NCBI GenBank assembly: GCA_016200225.1
Contig: JACQFD010000022.1
Span: 62,001 to 126,000, forward strand
Source of the DNA: Planctomycetota bacterium
Lineage (GTDB): Bacteria > Planctomycetota > UBA1135 > JACQFD01
Direction: 5' to 3'
DNA length: 64,000 nucleotides
The notes under the pieces were generated by a model. It searched no databases. It saw nothing but the letters and a program-made list of their open reading frames with translations, and was not told the origin of the DNA. Of this stretch, positions 17,747-26,918 are shown piece after piece. Within the stretch, counting starts at the first letter, position 1. The number at the start of each line of letters is the position of its first letter. The translations under genes were made by a program, and so were the position numbers.

Positions 17747-19225
17747 CTAATTTATAACGCCGGCCGGCTTGTCGCGCACCGAGAGTCTTTCATGTTCGAT
17801 TGCGGCGAGCATTTCAGGAGTAATATCGCCGGTCGGGTACTTGCCGGTGAAACATGCCGTGCAAAACTTCTCGATTCGTTCATTTCCGCGCCGCGCGGAT
17901 TTTTCCATATTCTCCAAATCTAAATATACCAAATCGTCGGCGCCGAGTTCGTCGCGAACCTCTTCAATCGTACGTCCGCGCGCGATGAATTCGTTTTTAG
18001 TAGCCATATCGATTCCATACGGACAGGGCGAAATGAGCGGCGGCGACGTCGACGCGAAACCCACCTGCGTGGCTCCCGCGTTGCGCGCGAGCTGCACGAG
18101 CGCGCGCGCGGTGTTCCCGCGCACGATGGAATCGTCAACTAACAATACGCGCTTGCCCTCGAATTCGAGTTTTATAGGATTCAGTTTGCGTCGGATCGCG
18201 TCCTGGCGCTTTTTCTGACTGGGCATTATAAATGTTCGGCCGACGTATCGATTCTTTACCAATCCTTCGCGATAGGGCACGCCGAGCACGCGCGCCATGG
18301 CCTGCGCCGCGATGCAGGCCGTTTCGGGAATCGGTATAATTGTATCGACTTGCATTTTCGCCTCGATCTTCCATTTTTCCGCGAGCGCCTCGCCGAATCG
18401 AACGCGGGTGCGGCTGACGCTAACATTATCGAGCAACGAGTCGGGCCGCGCGAAATATACAAGTTCGAAAATGCAAGGCCGGTGAGGCTGGCCCGCGATT
18501 TTCTTGAAGTGTACTTTTCGATCGCGATCGATGAAAACGGCCTCGCCGGCGTCCACGTCGCGGACAATTTTATAACCAATGGCGTCGAGCGCCGCGCTCT
18601 CGCTCGCAAATGCGTACGATTTGGCGCCGTTGGCGTCGCGTTCGCCCATGACCAGCGGCTTGATGCCAAATGGATCGCGGAATGCAAATAATCCGCCCTC
18701 GGCCAGAATTCCGACGACCGAATAGGCGCCCTTGACGACGTCGAAGACTCCGGCGGCCGCGCGGAAAATGCGTTCGGCATTTGTATCATTTGCGTTCGTT
18801 TTCGCGTATTCGAGCGCAAAAATATACAATATTGCCTCGAGATCGCAAGCCGACGTGAGGCGCACGCCGCGATTCGGAAAGTAGCGGCTCTTTAATTCCA
18901 GAAAATTTGTAACATTACCGTTGTGCGCCATCGCAACGCCGCTTGGAATCACCGTCAGAAAGGGCTGCACGTCTTCGGCGATACCCGCCCCGACGGTGGG
19001 ATAACGAACGTGGCCGATTCCCATCGGACCCCGGAGTTTGATCGCGCTCTTTTCATTAAAAATGTCGCGTACGAGTCCCGGCCCCTTCTCGACATGGAAC
19101 GATTCCGTGGCCGTTACAATTCCAGCCGCGTCTTGGCCGCGGTGCTGGACCGCGAGCAGAGCGTCATAAATCTCGGGGAAAACGTCCGTTCCGACGGGCG
19201 AATAGACCCCGATAAAACCGCACAT
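17747..19225 (-). CDS. purF: amidophosphoribosyltransferase, Fe-S type
   Basis: Catalyses the first step of de novo purine synthesis, converting PRPP and glutamine to phosphoribosylamine. 492 residues. The glutaminase domain begins MCGFIGVYS with nucleophile Cys2. The PRPP motif is VLLVDDSIVRGNTARALV. Cysteines in PCIFELVYFARPDS, SPCPYGIDM and FCTACFTGKYP match the four ligands of the 4Fe-4S cluster found in Bacillus-type PurF, so this is the oxygen-sensitive, propeptide-type class; the E. coli type lacks them. The Cys2 start suggests removal of Met or a very short propeptide. It is not next to other purine genes. Confidence 0.95.
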   Translation of the reverse strand: MCGFIGVYSPVGTDVFPEIYDALLAVQHRGQDAAGIVTATESFHVEKGPGLVRDIFNEKSAIKLRGPMGIGHVRYPTVGAGIAEDVQPFLTVIPSGVAMAHNGNVTNFLELKSRYFPNRGVRLTSACDLEAILYIFALEYAKTNANDTNAERIFRAAAGVFDVVKGAYSVVGILAEGGLFAFRDPFGIKPLVMGERDANGAKSYAFASESAALDAIGYKIVRDVDAGEAVFIDRDRKVHFKKIAGQPHRPCIFELVYFARPDSLLDNVSVSRTRVRFGEALAEKWKIEAKMQVDTIIPIPETACIAAQAMARVLGVPYREGLVKNRYVGRTFIMPSQKKRQDAIRRKLNPIKLEFEGKRVLLVDDSIVRGNTARALVQLARNAGATQVGFASTSPPLISPCPYGIDMATKNEFIARGRTIEEVRDELGADDLVYLDLENMEKSARRGNERIEKFCTACFTGKYPTGDITPEMLAAIEHERLSVRDKPAGVIN

Positions 19226-19340
19226 AGGCTTGATTCACATCGCGCGGGGGTTGCGCGAAAAGATAGGTGAGGGGGAAACATGGATCGTAGGCCGCTCCGA
19301 TGAACCTCACAAGCGTTCCATGGATTAAACTTTTGCCGCG

Positions 19341-20573
19341 ATGGCCAACTCCATCCAGTCCCTGCAGCGCCTCGACCGACGGTTCGGGCCCGCCGCGCAT
19401 TTGTTAATGCAGCCGCTCCGCCTGTTTCGGCGGGAACTTCCTGAATCCACGAAACGGATTCTGGTCATGAAGTTTTGGGGACTTGGCAGCATCACCCTCC
19501 TTGGCCCCGCGCTGCGCGTCCTGCGCCGCCGCCACCCCGAGGCGTCGATCGACTTGCTAACGCTGTCCGGAAACGTCGAATATGCGAAGCGGCTCGGAGG
19601 ATTCGACAACATATTATCATTAACATTGGGGAATTCGCTTTTCGGCACTTCGATCGGAATATTAAGAATGTTGCGCGAAGTGCGCGCGCGCCGCTACGAC
19701 CAACTGTATGATTTCGAATTTCTTACTCATTTTTCGGCGCTCGTCGCGCAGTTGTCGCGGGCGCGCTGGACGGCGGGTTATTCCGCGCCCGAAGTCTGGC
19801 GCGGCGGGTTCTTCGACGAAGCCGTTCCGTATAATCGTTACTGGCACGTCGCACGGAACGCGCGTTCGCTCGCAGGCGGCGAAAACGGCCTGGATGTTAC
19901 TTATAGCGAATTGATAAGACCGACGCCCACGGACGACGGCCGCGCGGAGGCGGCGCGCGCGCTGGCGGACGGACCCGTTGCCGCGCATCGACCGATCGTT
20001 ATTATTAATGTCAACGCGGGTCAACTTGCCCTTGAACGGCGCTGGCCCGCCGAAAACTTCGTCTCGCTGCTCAATCATCTCACCGCCGATTCACGTGCGT
20101 CGCTTCGCAACGACGTCGCGAACGGCGATCTCAGAATTATTATGATCGGTTCGAGGGAAGAGCGCGAATACGTCGAGGGAATCCGACTGAAAACCATCTC
20201 GACGGATCTTATTGATAACTTCGCCGGTAAATTATCCATCGACGGATTATTAGGCTTGCTCGAACGCGCCGCGATTGTCGTATCCAATGATTCCGGCCCG
20301 CTTCATATCGCGGCAGCGCTGGACCGGCCGGTCGTCGCGCTTTTCGGACCCGAGACGCCGGTCATGTACGCGCCGCTCGCGTCGAAATTATCTATTTTCT
20401 ATCGCCCGCCCGCGTGCAGCCCTTGCATCAACGTACACGATAACAAATTGGCGACGTGCCACCTTGGTCATCCGTTATGTCTCGAGCGTATCGCGCCCGA
20501 CGATGTGTATGCAACCATCCTCGCGATGCTCGCGCCGGTCTTGAAGCCTTCCGGCAGCCGCCGCGCGCCATGA
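19341..20573 (+). CDS. glycosyltransferase family 9 (heptosyltransferase-like)
   Basis: A 410-residue transferase of the WaaC/WaaF/WaaQ family, usually adding heptose to the lipopolysaccharide inner core. Seen: ILVMKFWGLGSITLLGPALR near residue 45 (the family's N-terminal donor-side glycine motif), LGGFDNI, and the C-terminal VVSNDSGPLHIAAALDRPVV followed by ALFGPETP, which bind the nucleotide sugar. A Cys cluster near the end (ACSPCINV, ATCHLGHPLC) also occurs in this family. The ORF overlaps the next radical SAM gene by ATGA, so the two are coupled. The acceptor cannot be assigned. Confidence 0.88.
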   Translation: MANSIQSLQRLDRRFGPAAHLLMQPLRLFRRELPESTKRILVMKFWGLGSITLLGPALRVLRRRHPEASIDLLTLSGNVEYAKRLGGFDNILSLTLGNSLFGTSIGILRMLREVRARRYDQLYDFEFLTHFSALVAQLSRARWTAGYSAPEVWRGGFFDEAVPYNRYWHVARNARSLAGGENGLDVTYSELIRPTPTDDGRAEAARALADGPVAAHRPIVIINVNAGQLALERRWPAENFVSLLNHLTADSRASLRNDVANGDLRIIMIGSREEREYVEGIRLKTISTDLIDNFAGKLSIDGLLGLLERAAIVVSNDSGPLHIAAALDRPVVALFGPETPVMYAPLASKLSIFYRPPACSPCINVHDNKLATCHLGHPLCLERIAPDDVYATILAMLAPVLKPSGSRRAP

Positions 20574-21967
20574 TCGTGAAAAACATAAAGAGAGTATTAT
20601 TATTAAATCCGCCGGGAAAGGATTTGTATATTCGGGATTATTTTTGTTCAAAAACGACGAAGTCGAATTATTTATTTCATCCGATCGACCTTCTGGCGCT
20701 TTCGGGAGCGCTTGCGGGCCGATTCGACATTTCCGTACTCGATGCCATCGCTGAACGGCTGTCGCCGGAGGCTGCAACCGGCAGAATATTAGCATTCCGC
20801 CCGGATGCGATTATAACGCTGATCGGAGCCGTTTCGTGGGAAGAGGATCGGACGTTTCTCGCCCGGGTCGAAGAATTAATAAAAGCGCGGATTTTCGCCA
20901 TCGGCGACGTGATCCACGACGGTGGAGAGGCCGTCCTTGCCGACGAACCGTGGCTGGCGGGGTGCTTCCAAAGTTTTGTTAACGATGACGCGGCCGCGCT
21001 CGTGGAAGGCCGTTTTTCGAATTTGATAGATGCTACGTATCGAGACGGCGGGCAGATTCGGCGTATCCGCGGCGAAAAACCGCGCGGCGAATATCAACTT
21101 CCGATTCCGAGGCACGATCTGTTCCCGAAAAAAGGATATTCCTTTTCGTTCGCGCGCCGCGCGCCGTTTGCCACCGTCCTCACGGATTACGGATGTCCGT
21201 ATCCGTGCACTTTCTGCGTCATTGGAACGCTCGGATTCGCGACGCGCCCCGTCGAAAGCGTACTCGAGGAGTTTCGATACTTAAAATCGCTCGGTGTCCG
21301 CGAATTGTTCGTCATGGATCAAACATTTGGAATTGTAAGAAAACGCGCGCTCGAACTCTGCGAAGCGATGCGGCGCGAAAACTTTCAATTCGGATGGACG
21401 ACGTATGCGCGGCCGGACTTGAGCGACCGAGAATTATTAATATCCATGCGCGCCGCCGGCTGTCACACGATCATGATGGGCGTCGAATCGCCCGACGACC
21501 GCGTTTTAGAAGACTACAAAAAAGGCTACGTTTCGGCGGCCGTTCGCGAGGCATTCGCGCGCGCGCGCGAACTCGGCCTTCGAACGGTTGGAACATTCAT
21601 AATCGGCCTTCCCGAGGAATCGGAGGATTCCATCGAGCGAACGGTACAATATGCGATCGATCTCGGAATGGACTTTGCATCGTTCAATGTTGCAGTTCCG
21701 CGCTTCGGCACGCGCTTTCGCGACGCCGCCATCCAGCTTGGATATGCCAATCCTACGGGCCGTGTGATGGATCAAGGGGGCGCCGCGGCCTCGATGCCGA
21801 CGCATGCGCTTTCGCGCGATCGAATGTTACAATTGAAGCGTCGTGCGATCCGTAAATTTTACTTAAGGCCGGGTTATCTCGCGCGCAGACTCGCGGACGT
21901 ACGCACGCTCCACGAGCTGCAATCGCAGGTCCGCGAAGGAATCGCGCTCCTTCGCCGGAATGCTTAA
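20570..21967 (+). CDS. B12-binding/radical SAM protein, GT9-coupled
   Basis: 465 residues from the ATG at 20570, which overlaps the glycosyltransferase stop in ATGA. The N-terminal region (KRVLLLNPPGKDLYIRDYFC, then HPIDLLALSGAL) is a cobalamin-binding-like Rossmann domain, and YGCPYPCTFCVIG (CxxxCxxC) marks the radical SAM centre near residue 215. MMGVESPDDRVLEDYKKGY and GTFIIGLPEESEDSIERTV are also typical. Related in layout to the protein at 16.2-17.7 kb, which suggests two steps on one surface glycan or lipid. Co-translation with a GT9 enzyme points to lipopolysaccharide or polysaccharide. The chemistry is not predictable. Confidence 0.85.
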   Translation: MIVKNIKRVLLLNPPGKDLYIRDYFCSKTTKSNYLFHPIDLLALSGALAGRFDISVLDAIAERLSPEAATGRILAFRPDAIITLIGAVSWEEDRTFLARVEELIKARIFAIGDVIHDGGEAVLADEPWLAGCFQSFVNDDAAALVEGRFSNLIDATYRDGGQIRRIRGEKPRGEYQLPIPRHDLFPKKGYSFSFARRAPFATVLTDYGCPYPCTFCVIGTLGFATRPVESVLEEFRYLKSLGVRELFVMDQTFGIVRKRALELCEAMRRENFQFGWTTYARPDLSDRELLISMRAAGCHTIMMGVESPDDRVLEDYKKGYVSAAVREAFARARELGLRTVGTFIIGLPEESEDSIERTVQYAIDLGMDFASFNVAVPRFGTRFRDAAIQLGYANPTGRVMDQGGAAASMPTHALSRDRMLQLKRRAIRKFYLRPGYLARRLADVRTLHELQSQVREGIALLRRNA

Positions 21968-21982
21968 TTTAAGTAAAGTAAA

Positions 21983-22999
21983 TTAAATTCCGCGCCGCGA
22001 ACTTGGGCCGGATTCGGGCTTGCGGCGGTTGCGATCCGCGCCGAGGATTTTTAATAATTCCATGCCGTTCGCTTCGGAAACCTGCTTCTCGGCTTCCTCC
22101 GGCGAGATGCCTTTTGTTATCAAAGCGCTCTTTGCTTTCTGACGCCAATATGAGCTATCAAAAAACGGCGGGCGCTCGTGTTCGCGGCCAAATTCATGCA
22201 TCCGATCGTGATCGCCGTCGCGGTCATGGCCGGGCCCCGGAGGTCGGTGTCCGCCGAATCTCGAACCCGTCCCCGATTCGCCGTGCGAATTCTTAAAGAA
22301 ATGCGGGACCATGCGCATCGACTCGAGTTTTTCAAAGAACTTCTCGACGGTCATCGACCGCATTTCCTTAGTATCCGGACGGCCGAATTCTTCAAATTTT
22401 CGCGGGTCGCTGTCGAGATCGTTTAATATCATATTTTTCCGGATTTCGAGCAATGCGCGCATCAATTCGTCCTGCGGCAGCGAATGAAGGCGCGCGGCTT
22501 CCTCATCGTCGATCAACTTCTTTTTTACACCCCAGTCGATCGCCTTGTTTAGCATCGACGGAAGCGATTCGTCGATCCACTTCCTGATTTCCTGCTCGCG
22601 TTTTTGTTGCGGGAGCTTCGAAAACTCCTCCATTTTTTCGCGCGGAATATTTGATACAATTCCATTGTGTCGCGAACGCAGCATGTCGATCACAGCGCCG
22701 CGGAGAAAGTGATCCCTATCATCTTTTCCGAGCGAATCGAGCGTCGCCTTGCCTTCGGGCGAAATTCCGTCTTCGAGATTTTGACGCTCGCGCCAGACTA
22801 CTTTCGCGCGCTCGCGCGCGTGTGCCTGCTCCTCGGGCGCGAGTTTCTTATATTCACTGTAGATTTTTCGTAATTTATCTTTTTCCGCGTCGGAGAGTTT
22901 CTCCCAGCGTTCCTTCGGCGACGGGCGCGATTCCTGCGCGGCGGCGGCGCCGCCCAGCACGAGAAGGGCCGTCAGTATTTGTATATACCGGGCGAACAT
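21983..22999 (-). CDS. exported, highly charged protein with His/Asp-rich segment (DUF3106-like N-terminus)
   Basis: 338 residues with a clear signal peptide (MFARYIQILTALLVLGGAAAA). After it, WEKLSDAEKDKLRKIYSEYK and LAPEEQAHARERAKVVWRER resemble the DUF3106-type helical repeat. A segment near residues 245-278 is very rich in Gly, His, Asp and Arg (GHRPPGPGHDRDGDHDRMHE) and could bind metal ions. AAGGAA lies seven bases upstream of the ATG. It is the third gene after an ECF sigma and its anti-sigma, one base after the anti-sigma stop, so it may be the periplasmic sensor of that pair, in the way CnrX or RseB act. Function is otherwise unknown. Confidence 0.75.
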   Translation of the reverse strand: MFARYIQILTALLVLGGAAAAQESRPSPKERWEKLSDAEKDKLRKIYSEYKKLAPEEQAHARERAKVVWRERQNLEDGISPEGKATLDSLGKDDRDHFLRGAVIDMLRSRHNGIVSNIPREKMEEFSKLPQQKREQEIRKWIDESLPSMLNKAIDWGVKKKLIDDEEAARLHSLPQDELMRALLEIRKNMILNDLDSDPRKFEEFGRPDTKEMRSMTVEKFFEKLESMRMVPHFFKNSHGESGTGSRFGGHRPPGPGHDRDGDHDRMHEFGREHERPPFFDSSYWRQKAKSALITKGISPEEAEKQVSEANGMELLKILGADRNRRKPESGPSSRRGI

Positions 23000-23000
23000 A

Positions 23001-23522
23001 CTAATTTCCTTCCTCGTTCTGCGCCTTCAGAAAGGTCTCCAGCGTGGAATTATTCATTATAGTAAAATCGACCGTGGCTTCGCCCGACGGGATCGCGTCG
23101 CGAATCAACGCGAGCGTCTCCACGACGTCGAGATGTTCGATCACATCGTTATCATCGTCGCCCGAGGGAAGAGCAAATTTTACAATTCCAACGGCGACGA
23201 GCACGCCCGCGGCCGCAAGCGCCGCGGCGCCGCCGTACATCCGCCACGAACGGCCCTGCAAACTCAATATTCGGAGATGGCGCCGCGCGGAATGTTGCGA
23301 TTGGACGGCGGCGCGCACGGATTCTTCAAATCCGGGAGCGGCGAGCATGATTTCTTCGCTTTGAAATAAATGATCGATGCGCGCGTCGAGGGCGCGCATT
23401 TCGCGGCAGGCGGCGCAAGCATCCAAATGAGCCTGCACGGCTTGTTCCGTGGATAGCGTGCATTCGCCGCGATCCAACGCGGCGAACTCTTCGCGAATTT
23501 CGTTACAATTAAATGTCGTCAT
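23001..23522 (-). CDS. zinc-finger anti-sigma factor
   Basis: A 173-residue anti-sigma factor. The zf-HC2 motif HLDACAACREM (about residues 31-41) binds zinc and the sigma factor. One membrane helix follows (AALAAAGVLVAVGIVKFAL, about residues 97-115), with a short outward tail containing DDDNDVIEHLD. It sits 15 bases after the ECF sigma gene and one base before an exported protein gene. The last 40 residues probably lie in the periplasm and could be the site read by that exported protein. Signal unknown. Confidence 0.85.
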   Translation of the reverse strand: MTTFNCNEIREEFAALDRGECTLSTEQAVQAHLDACAACREMRALDARIDHLFQSEEIMLAAPGFEESVRAAVQSQHSARRHLRILSLQGRSWRMYGGAAALAAAGVLVAVGIVKFALPSGDDDNDVIEHLDVVETLALIRDAIPSGEATVDFTIMNNSTLETFLKAQNEEGN

Positions 23523-23537
23523 TAATAGTCACTCGAA

Positions 23538-24203
23538 TTACGGGGTGTTTTCATTCGTTACAATAATTTCGTCGTGCTGGGCAGCGCCGGCTTCATCGCG
23601 GTTCGCGCGTCCGAGATAGGGGGCCATCTTTTCGCGAAGGTTTTCGCGCGCGCGCGCCAGCAGGGATTTGACGGCTTTCTCGCTTGTCGAAAGCACGTCG
23701 GCGATTTCGCGCAGACTGAGCCCGCGATATTGATAAAGAGTCATCGCGGCTCGCTGCTGCGGAGGCAGCGTTGCGAGCGCGTCGCGAAGTCGTTGGCAGG
23801 TTTCGCTCTTTTCCATGGTTTCCAGCGGAGCCTCGGAATGGGGCTCCACGAGAACGTCACGCAGCGCAGACTCGTCGCCTTCGTTTGAAACGGGCGATTC
23901 GAGCGACGTCGCGCGGCGGATTTTTCGCGTTTTTGTAGTATTTACACAAAGGTTGTATGCAATTCTAAAAATCCAAGTGCGGAATTTTGCATCGGGTCGA
24001 TATCGATCGCGCGCACTGTAAATTCTGATAAAAACCTCCTGTGCGAGGTCTTCGACGCCCTCCCGGCGTCCCGTGAATTTGAAAATGACGTGGTGCACGA
24101 AATCTTTGTACTCGTGGACTATTTTCTCAAAGGCACTGGCGTCGCCCGACTGCAGTTCCAACATCCATGTTGCGCCCAGATCGGGCCGCTCGCCGGCGTC
24201 CAT
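23538..24203 (-). CDS. ECF RNA polymerase sigma factor
   Basis: About 221 residues from the ATG at 24203; a GTG at 24233 would add ten residues of no clear similarity. Region 2: YKDFVHHVIFKFTGRREGVE with the DLAQEVFIRIY core-binding helix and KFRTWIFRIAYNLCVNTTKT. Region 4: LPPQQRAAMTLYQYRGLSLR and the helix-turn-helix EIADVLSTSEKAVKSLLARA. A C-terminal tail of about 30 residues is rich in Asp/Glu. It leads a three-gene unit with anti-sigma and exported protein, mirroring the module at 10.3-12.6 kb. Confidence 0.92.
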   Translation of the reverse strand: MDAGERPDLGATWMLELQSGDASAFEKIVHEYKDFVHHVIFKFTGRREGVEDLAQEVFIRIYSARDRYRPDAKFRTWIFRIAYNLCVNTTKTRKIRRATSLESPVSNEGDESALRDVLVEPHSEAPLETMEKSETCQRLRDALATLPPQQRAAMTLYQYRGLSLREIADVLSTSEKAVKSLLARARENLREKMAPYLGRANRDEAGAAQHDEIIVTNENTP

Positions 24204-24320
24204 TGAGTTAATAGAACGTGGGTTTCGAACCACGCATGGAGGAGGAAGTTCCGCGCATCGGGAATAAGCAATTCTTTCCGATTGATCCGGCGGCCGTAGG
24301 GCGTGAATGGGTGAATTTGA

Positions 24321-25565
24321 TCAAGGGAGCCAACGCGAGCGGGATATCGGCAGAAGAATTGCGCTCACGTAACCGACGATCCGGTCGGTCGCAACGGCGC
24401 CGAAGACGCGACTATCGGAACTGTCCGAGGAGAAATCGCCCAGCAAAAAATACTGATTTTGTCCAAGTCGGTACTCCTGAAGGCATCCAAAGGCCCCTTT
24501 CGGTTCGTAGGAAAGATCTCGATAAATCGCAAGTGGGCCGACAACGGCGTCGCAGCCATTCACTGTAAATTTGAGCCCTGTTCGCGAACGGGGAGGCATC
24601 CCGCTGCCCGAAATATAAGGATGGCGGGAAGTACACAAATACGGCAATTTGCCGTTTCCTTCGAATTCGACGCCGTCGATTTCGATTCCAATTGTATTAT
24701 CAATATTCGTGAAAGCCAGTTGTTTCTTCCGGCTCTCCGGCCAGACGGGGCCGTCGCCCTCGAACAATGTTACAGTTTCCAAAGCCGCGCCGGCCGCGCC
24801 ATCGCGGACGATCGACCGTCGCGCGATCTTAAGATTGGTCCGGCCGTCGCGGGACAGCCGTTTTATTGTAAAAAGCACTTCGTCGCCGTCAAATGTTAAT
24901 GAGACGGCGAATTCTCCCGCTTCGCCGACGAGCTCGACGGTGCATTCGAATTGTAAATCCCACACGGGAAGCTCGCCGGAATGGTGCTCGTAAACGCCGT
25001 CGTCGCGTTCGAATCCGTCGGTCGGCGCGATTTTACTGATAATCGTCTCGCCACGCGCGTCGCCCGCGCGCGCGAGAATGCGCAATGCATTTTGTGTAGT
25101 AACCTGCACATGGCTGCTTTCGAAATCAAATCCGTCCGTCACCGGCCGAAGCCATGAACGATAGAGCGGTATTTTTAATAATCGCCGCTCGCGCGCGTTT
25201 TTTCTGTATAGTTCGCCATTGATGCGGATATCGCCTTCGCGGAGCAGCACGGCTTCGCCCGGCAACCCGACGACGCGCTTTACAAGATCGCGCGCGGGAT
25301 TTTGAGGGTCCGTGAACGCTACAATTTCGAATCGACGGGGCGCGCGCAGCTTTGGCGAGATCAAATTCAACAACACCCGGTCACCGGCGTGTTCGTCGCC
25401 TTGAAGCGTCGGCAGCATCGACTTCGATGGAATCCGCCGAACGTCAAATGCAAAGATCCAAAGAATGAGTCCACAAAGGACTATTCCTATCGCCAGTTGC
25501 AGCCACCACTTCCAACGGCGAAACCACCGCTTGCGCGGCTCCGGGTTGGCATGGTTCATGGACAT
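24321..25565 (-). CDS. lepB: signal peptidase I with large internal insertion
   Basis: Cleaves signal peptides at the outer face of the inner membrane. 414 residues with one N-terminal membrane helix (about 21-40). Ser49 in RRIPSKSMLPTL and Lys96 in DLVKRVVGLPGE are the catalytic dyad; the C-terminal LGDFSSDSSDSRVFGAV is box E. Between the Lys and box E lies an insertion of roughly 220 residues (about 123-345), Ser/Thr and aromatic rich and beta-like, ending GPLAIYRDLSYE. Simple bacterial enzymes lack it; similar insertions are known to me from planctomycete signal peptidases, which supports that affiliation. It diverges from the winged-helix-like gene. Confidence 0.88.
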   Translation of the reverse strand: MSMNHANPEPRKRWFRRWKWWLQLAIGIVLCGLILWIFAFDVRRIPSKSMLPTLQGDEHAGDRVLLNLISPKLRAPRRFEIVAFTDPQNPARDLVKRVVGLPGEAVLLREGDIRINGELYRKNARERRLLKIPLYRSWLRPVTDGFDFESSHVQVTTQNALRILARAGDARGETIISKIAPTDGFERDDGVYEHHSGELPVWDLQFECTVELVGEAGEFAVSLTFDGDEVLFTIKRLSRDGRTNLKIARRSIVRDGAAGAALETVTLFEGDGPVWPESRKKQLAFTNIDNTIGIEIDGVEFEGNGKLPYLCTSRHPYISGSGMPPRSRTGLKFTVNGCDAVVGPLAIYRDLSYEPKGAFGCLQEYRLGQNQYFLLGDFSSDSSDSRVFGAVATDRIVGYVSAILLPISRSRWLP

Positions 25566-25741
25566 GGCGTCGAACAGCGTACGGCATCGCGCGTTTTCTT
25601 AGATCTTTCCCGGGGGAAAAGGTCGAAGTTGGTCTTGCCGGGTGATCTATACTTCGAATACGCACGCGGCACGTGCGCGACTGAACGAACAGCAAAAACA
25701 ACCATGTCCACTTTCCGCCAACACGTTCAGGAGTTTGGGTC

Positions 25742-26911
25742 ATGACCGATCACAACGCTGGAACGGCCTGGAAGGCGATTTTAAGTCTTTGCGACGAAGT
25801 CGAAGACCTGCGTACGCGCCAACGCGAGGGGCTCGAGATCGGCTCCCGGACCGAATTGCGCCGCCGACGGGGCGAACTTCGCGGTCTGCTCGACAAGGAA
25901 CTTCGAAACGGCTCGCTCTCCGATCTCTGCGGCGAGCAAAAGTTAAAAATTAACGAAGCGGAAATATTAGTTACATTATTACGGCAGTACGTCGACCCGC
26001 AGTCGCCATGCCTGACCGGCCGCGAACTGCTCGACCGGCTCGCGGATGATACATTTACAAAACTCTCCGCGATCGGCCTGCTCGCGTCGAATTCCATTCT
26101 GCGCTCGAGCGGAATTGTAACCGTTGAACGCGAAAAAAACTCTCGCGAAAACCCGGGCCGGCCCCACGATCCGCTCGATTTGCGATTTAAACTATCGGAT
26201 CTCGCGGCCAGTTTATTTTATGATGCGCCCGACGAAACGCCGCAGCCGAAAAAAGCGCCGCGCGAAGCCCGGCCGTATCAGAGCAACCGCGAATATTTGT
26301 TAGATTTGCGCACGCTTTCGGAATTCTGCCGCCGCCGCGCGCAGGCGCTGTTCGGCCCGCCCGATCCCGAGGGGCGACGCCCCACGCGCGCCGAACGCCG
26401 TTTTATAGATAGAAAACTCCGTTCGATCGCGCGAAGCATCGAAACCGATTTGCTAGCAACGCCCAATCGGGAGCGGCTGCCGATGGTTTCTTTTCAAAGT
26501 GAATATAACCTTTCGCCGGAGGAGTCGCTGATCGTCGTCGATTTGTTATTTGCGGAATTATTCGAAGGCGAGCCGTCGCTCGAGATCATTGAATTATTAC
26601 AGATGGTGAGCCACGACGAGGAGGATCTCCTTCGACGACGTCGTTTGTTAAATCCGGGTTCACCGCTGCTGACGCGCGGAATACTGCTGCTCCACGATCA
26701 CCCCGAAGACGAACGCGAGCATCCGCCGCGCGTCTCGATCGCGGACTGGGTCAAAGACCGTATTCTCGGCGATGATTCGTCGGGCCGTCGAATCGTCCCC
26801 GACGAACGCATCGATTTTCATCTATATCTTCGCGATCTGGATAGTTCCGCGCGTTTTTATCAAGATCTCGCCGGCGGAAGCGATGAAAATGGACCGGGAG
26901 AGAAAGCCTGA
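25742..26911 (+). CDS. protein with two copies of a winged-helix-like (ATPase N-terminal type) module, no ATPase domain
   Basis: A 389-residue soluble protein of unknown function. It is an internal duplication: residues about 8-163 and 183-345 align. Each copy has a charged coiled helix, then a helical block (KINEAEILVTLLRQYV / NLSPEESLIVVDLLFAEL), then NSILRSSGIVTVE / GSPLLTRGILLLHD, then LDLRFKLSDLAASLFYD / PPRVSIADWVKDRILGD. This order is like the N-terminal region of some planctomycete and actinobacterial AAA ATPases, but no Walker A or B motif is present. It may be a stand-alone partner or adaptor. Divergent from lepB (176-base spacer) and convergent with lysC, 7 bases apart. Confidence 0.7.
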   Translation: MTDHNAGTAWKAILSLCDEVEDLRTRQREGLEIGSRTELRRRRGELRGLLDKELRNGSLSDLCGEQKLKINEAEILVTLLRQYVDPQSPCLTGRELLDRLADDTFTKLSAIGLLASNSILRSSGIVTVEREKNSRENPGRPHDPLDLRFKLSDLAASLFYDAPDETPQPKKAPREARPYQSNREYLLDLRTLSEFCRRRAQALFGPPDPEGRRPTRAERRFIDRKLRSIARSIETDLLATPNRERLPMVSFQSEYNLSPEESLIVVDLLFAELFEGEPSLEIIELLQMVSHDEEDLLRRRRLLNPGSPLLTRGILLLHDHPEDEREHPPRVSIADWVKDRILGDDSSGRRIVPDERIDFHLYLRDLDSSARFYQDLAGGSDENGPGEKA

Positions 26912-26918
26912 GTTTCCT

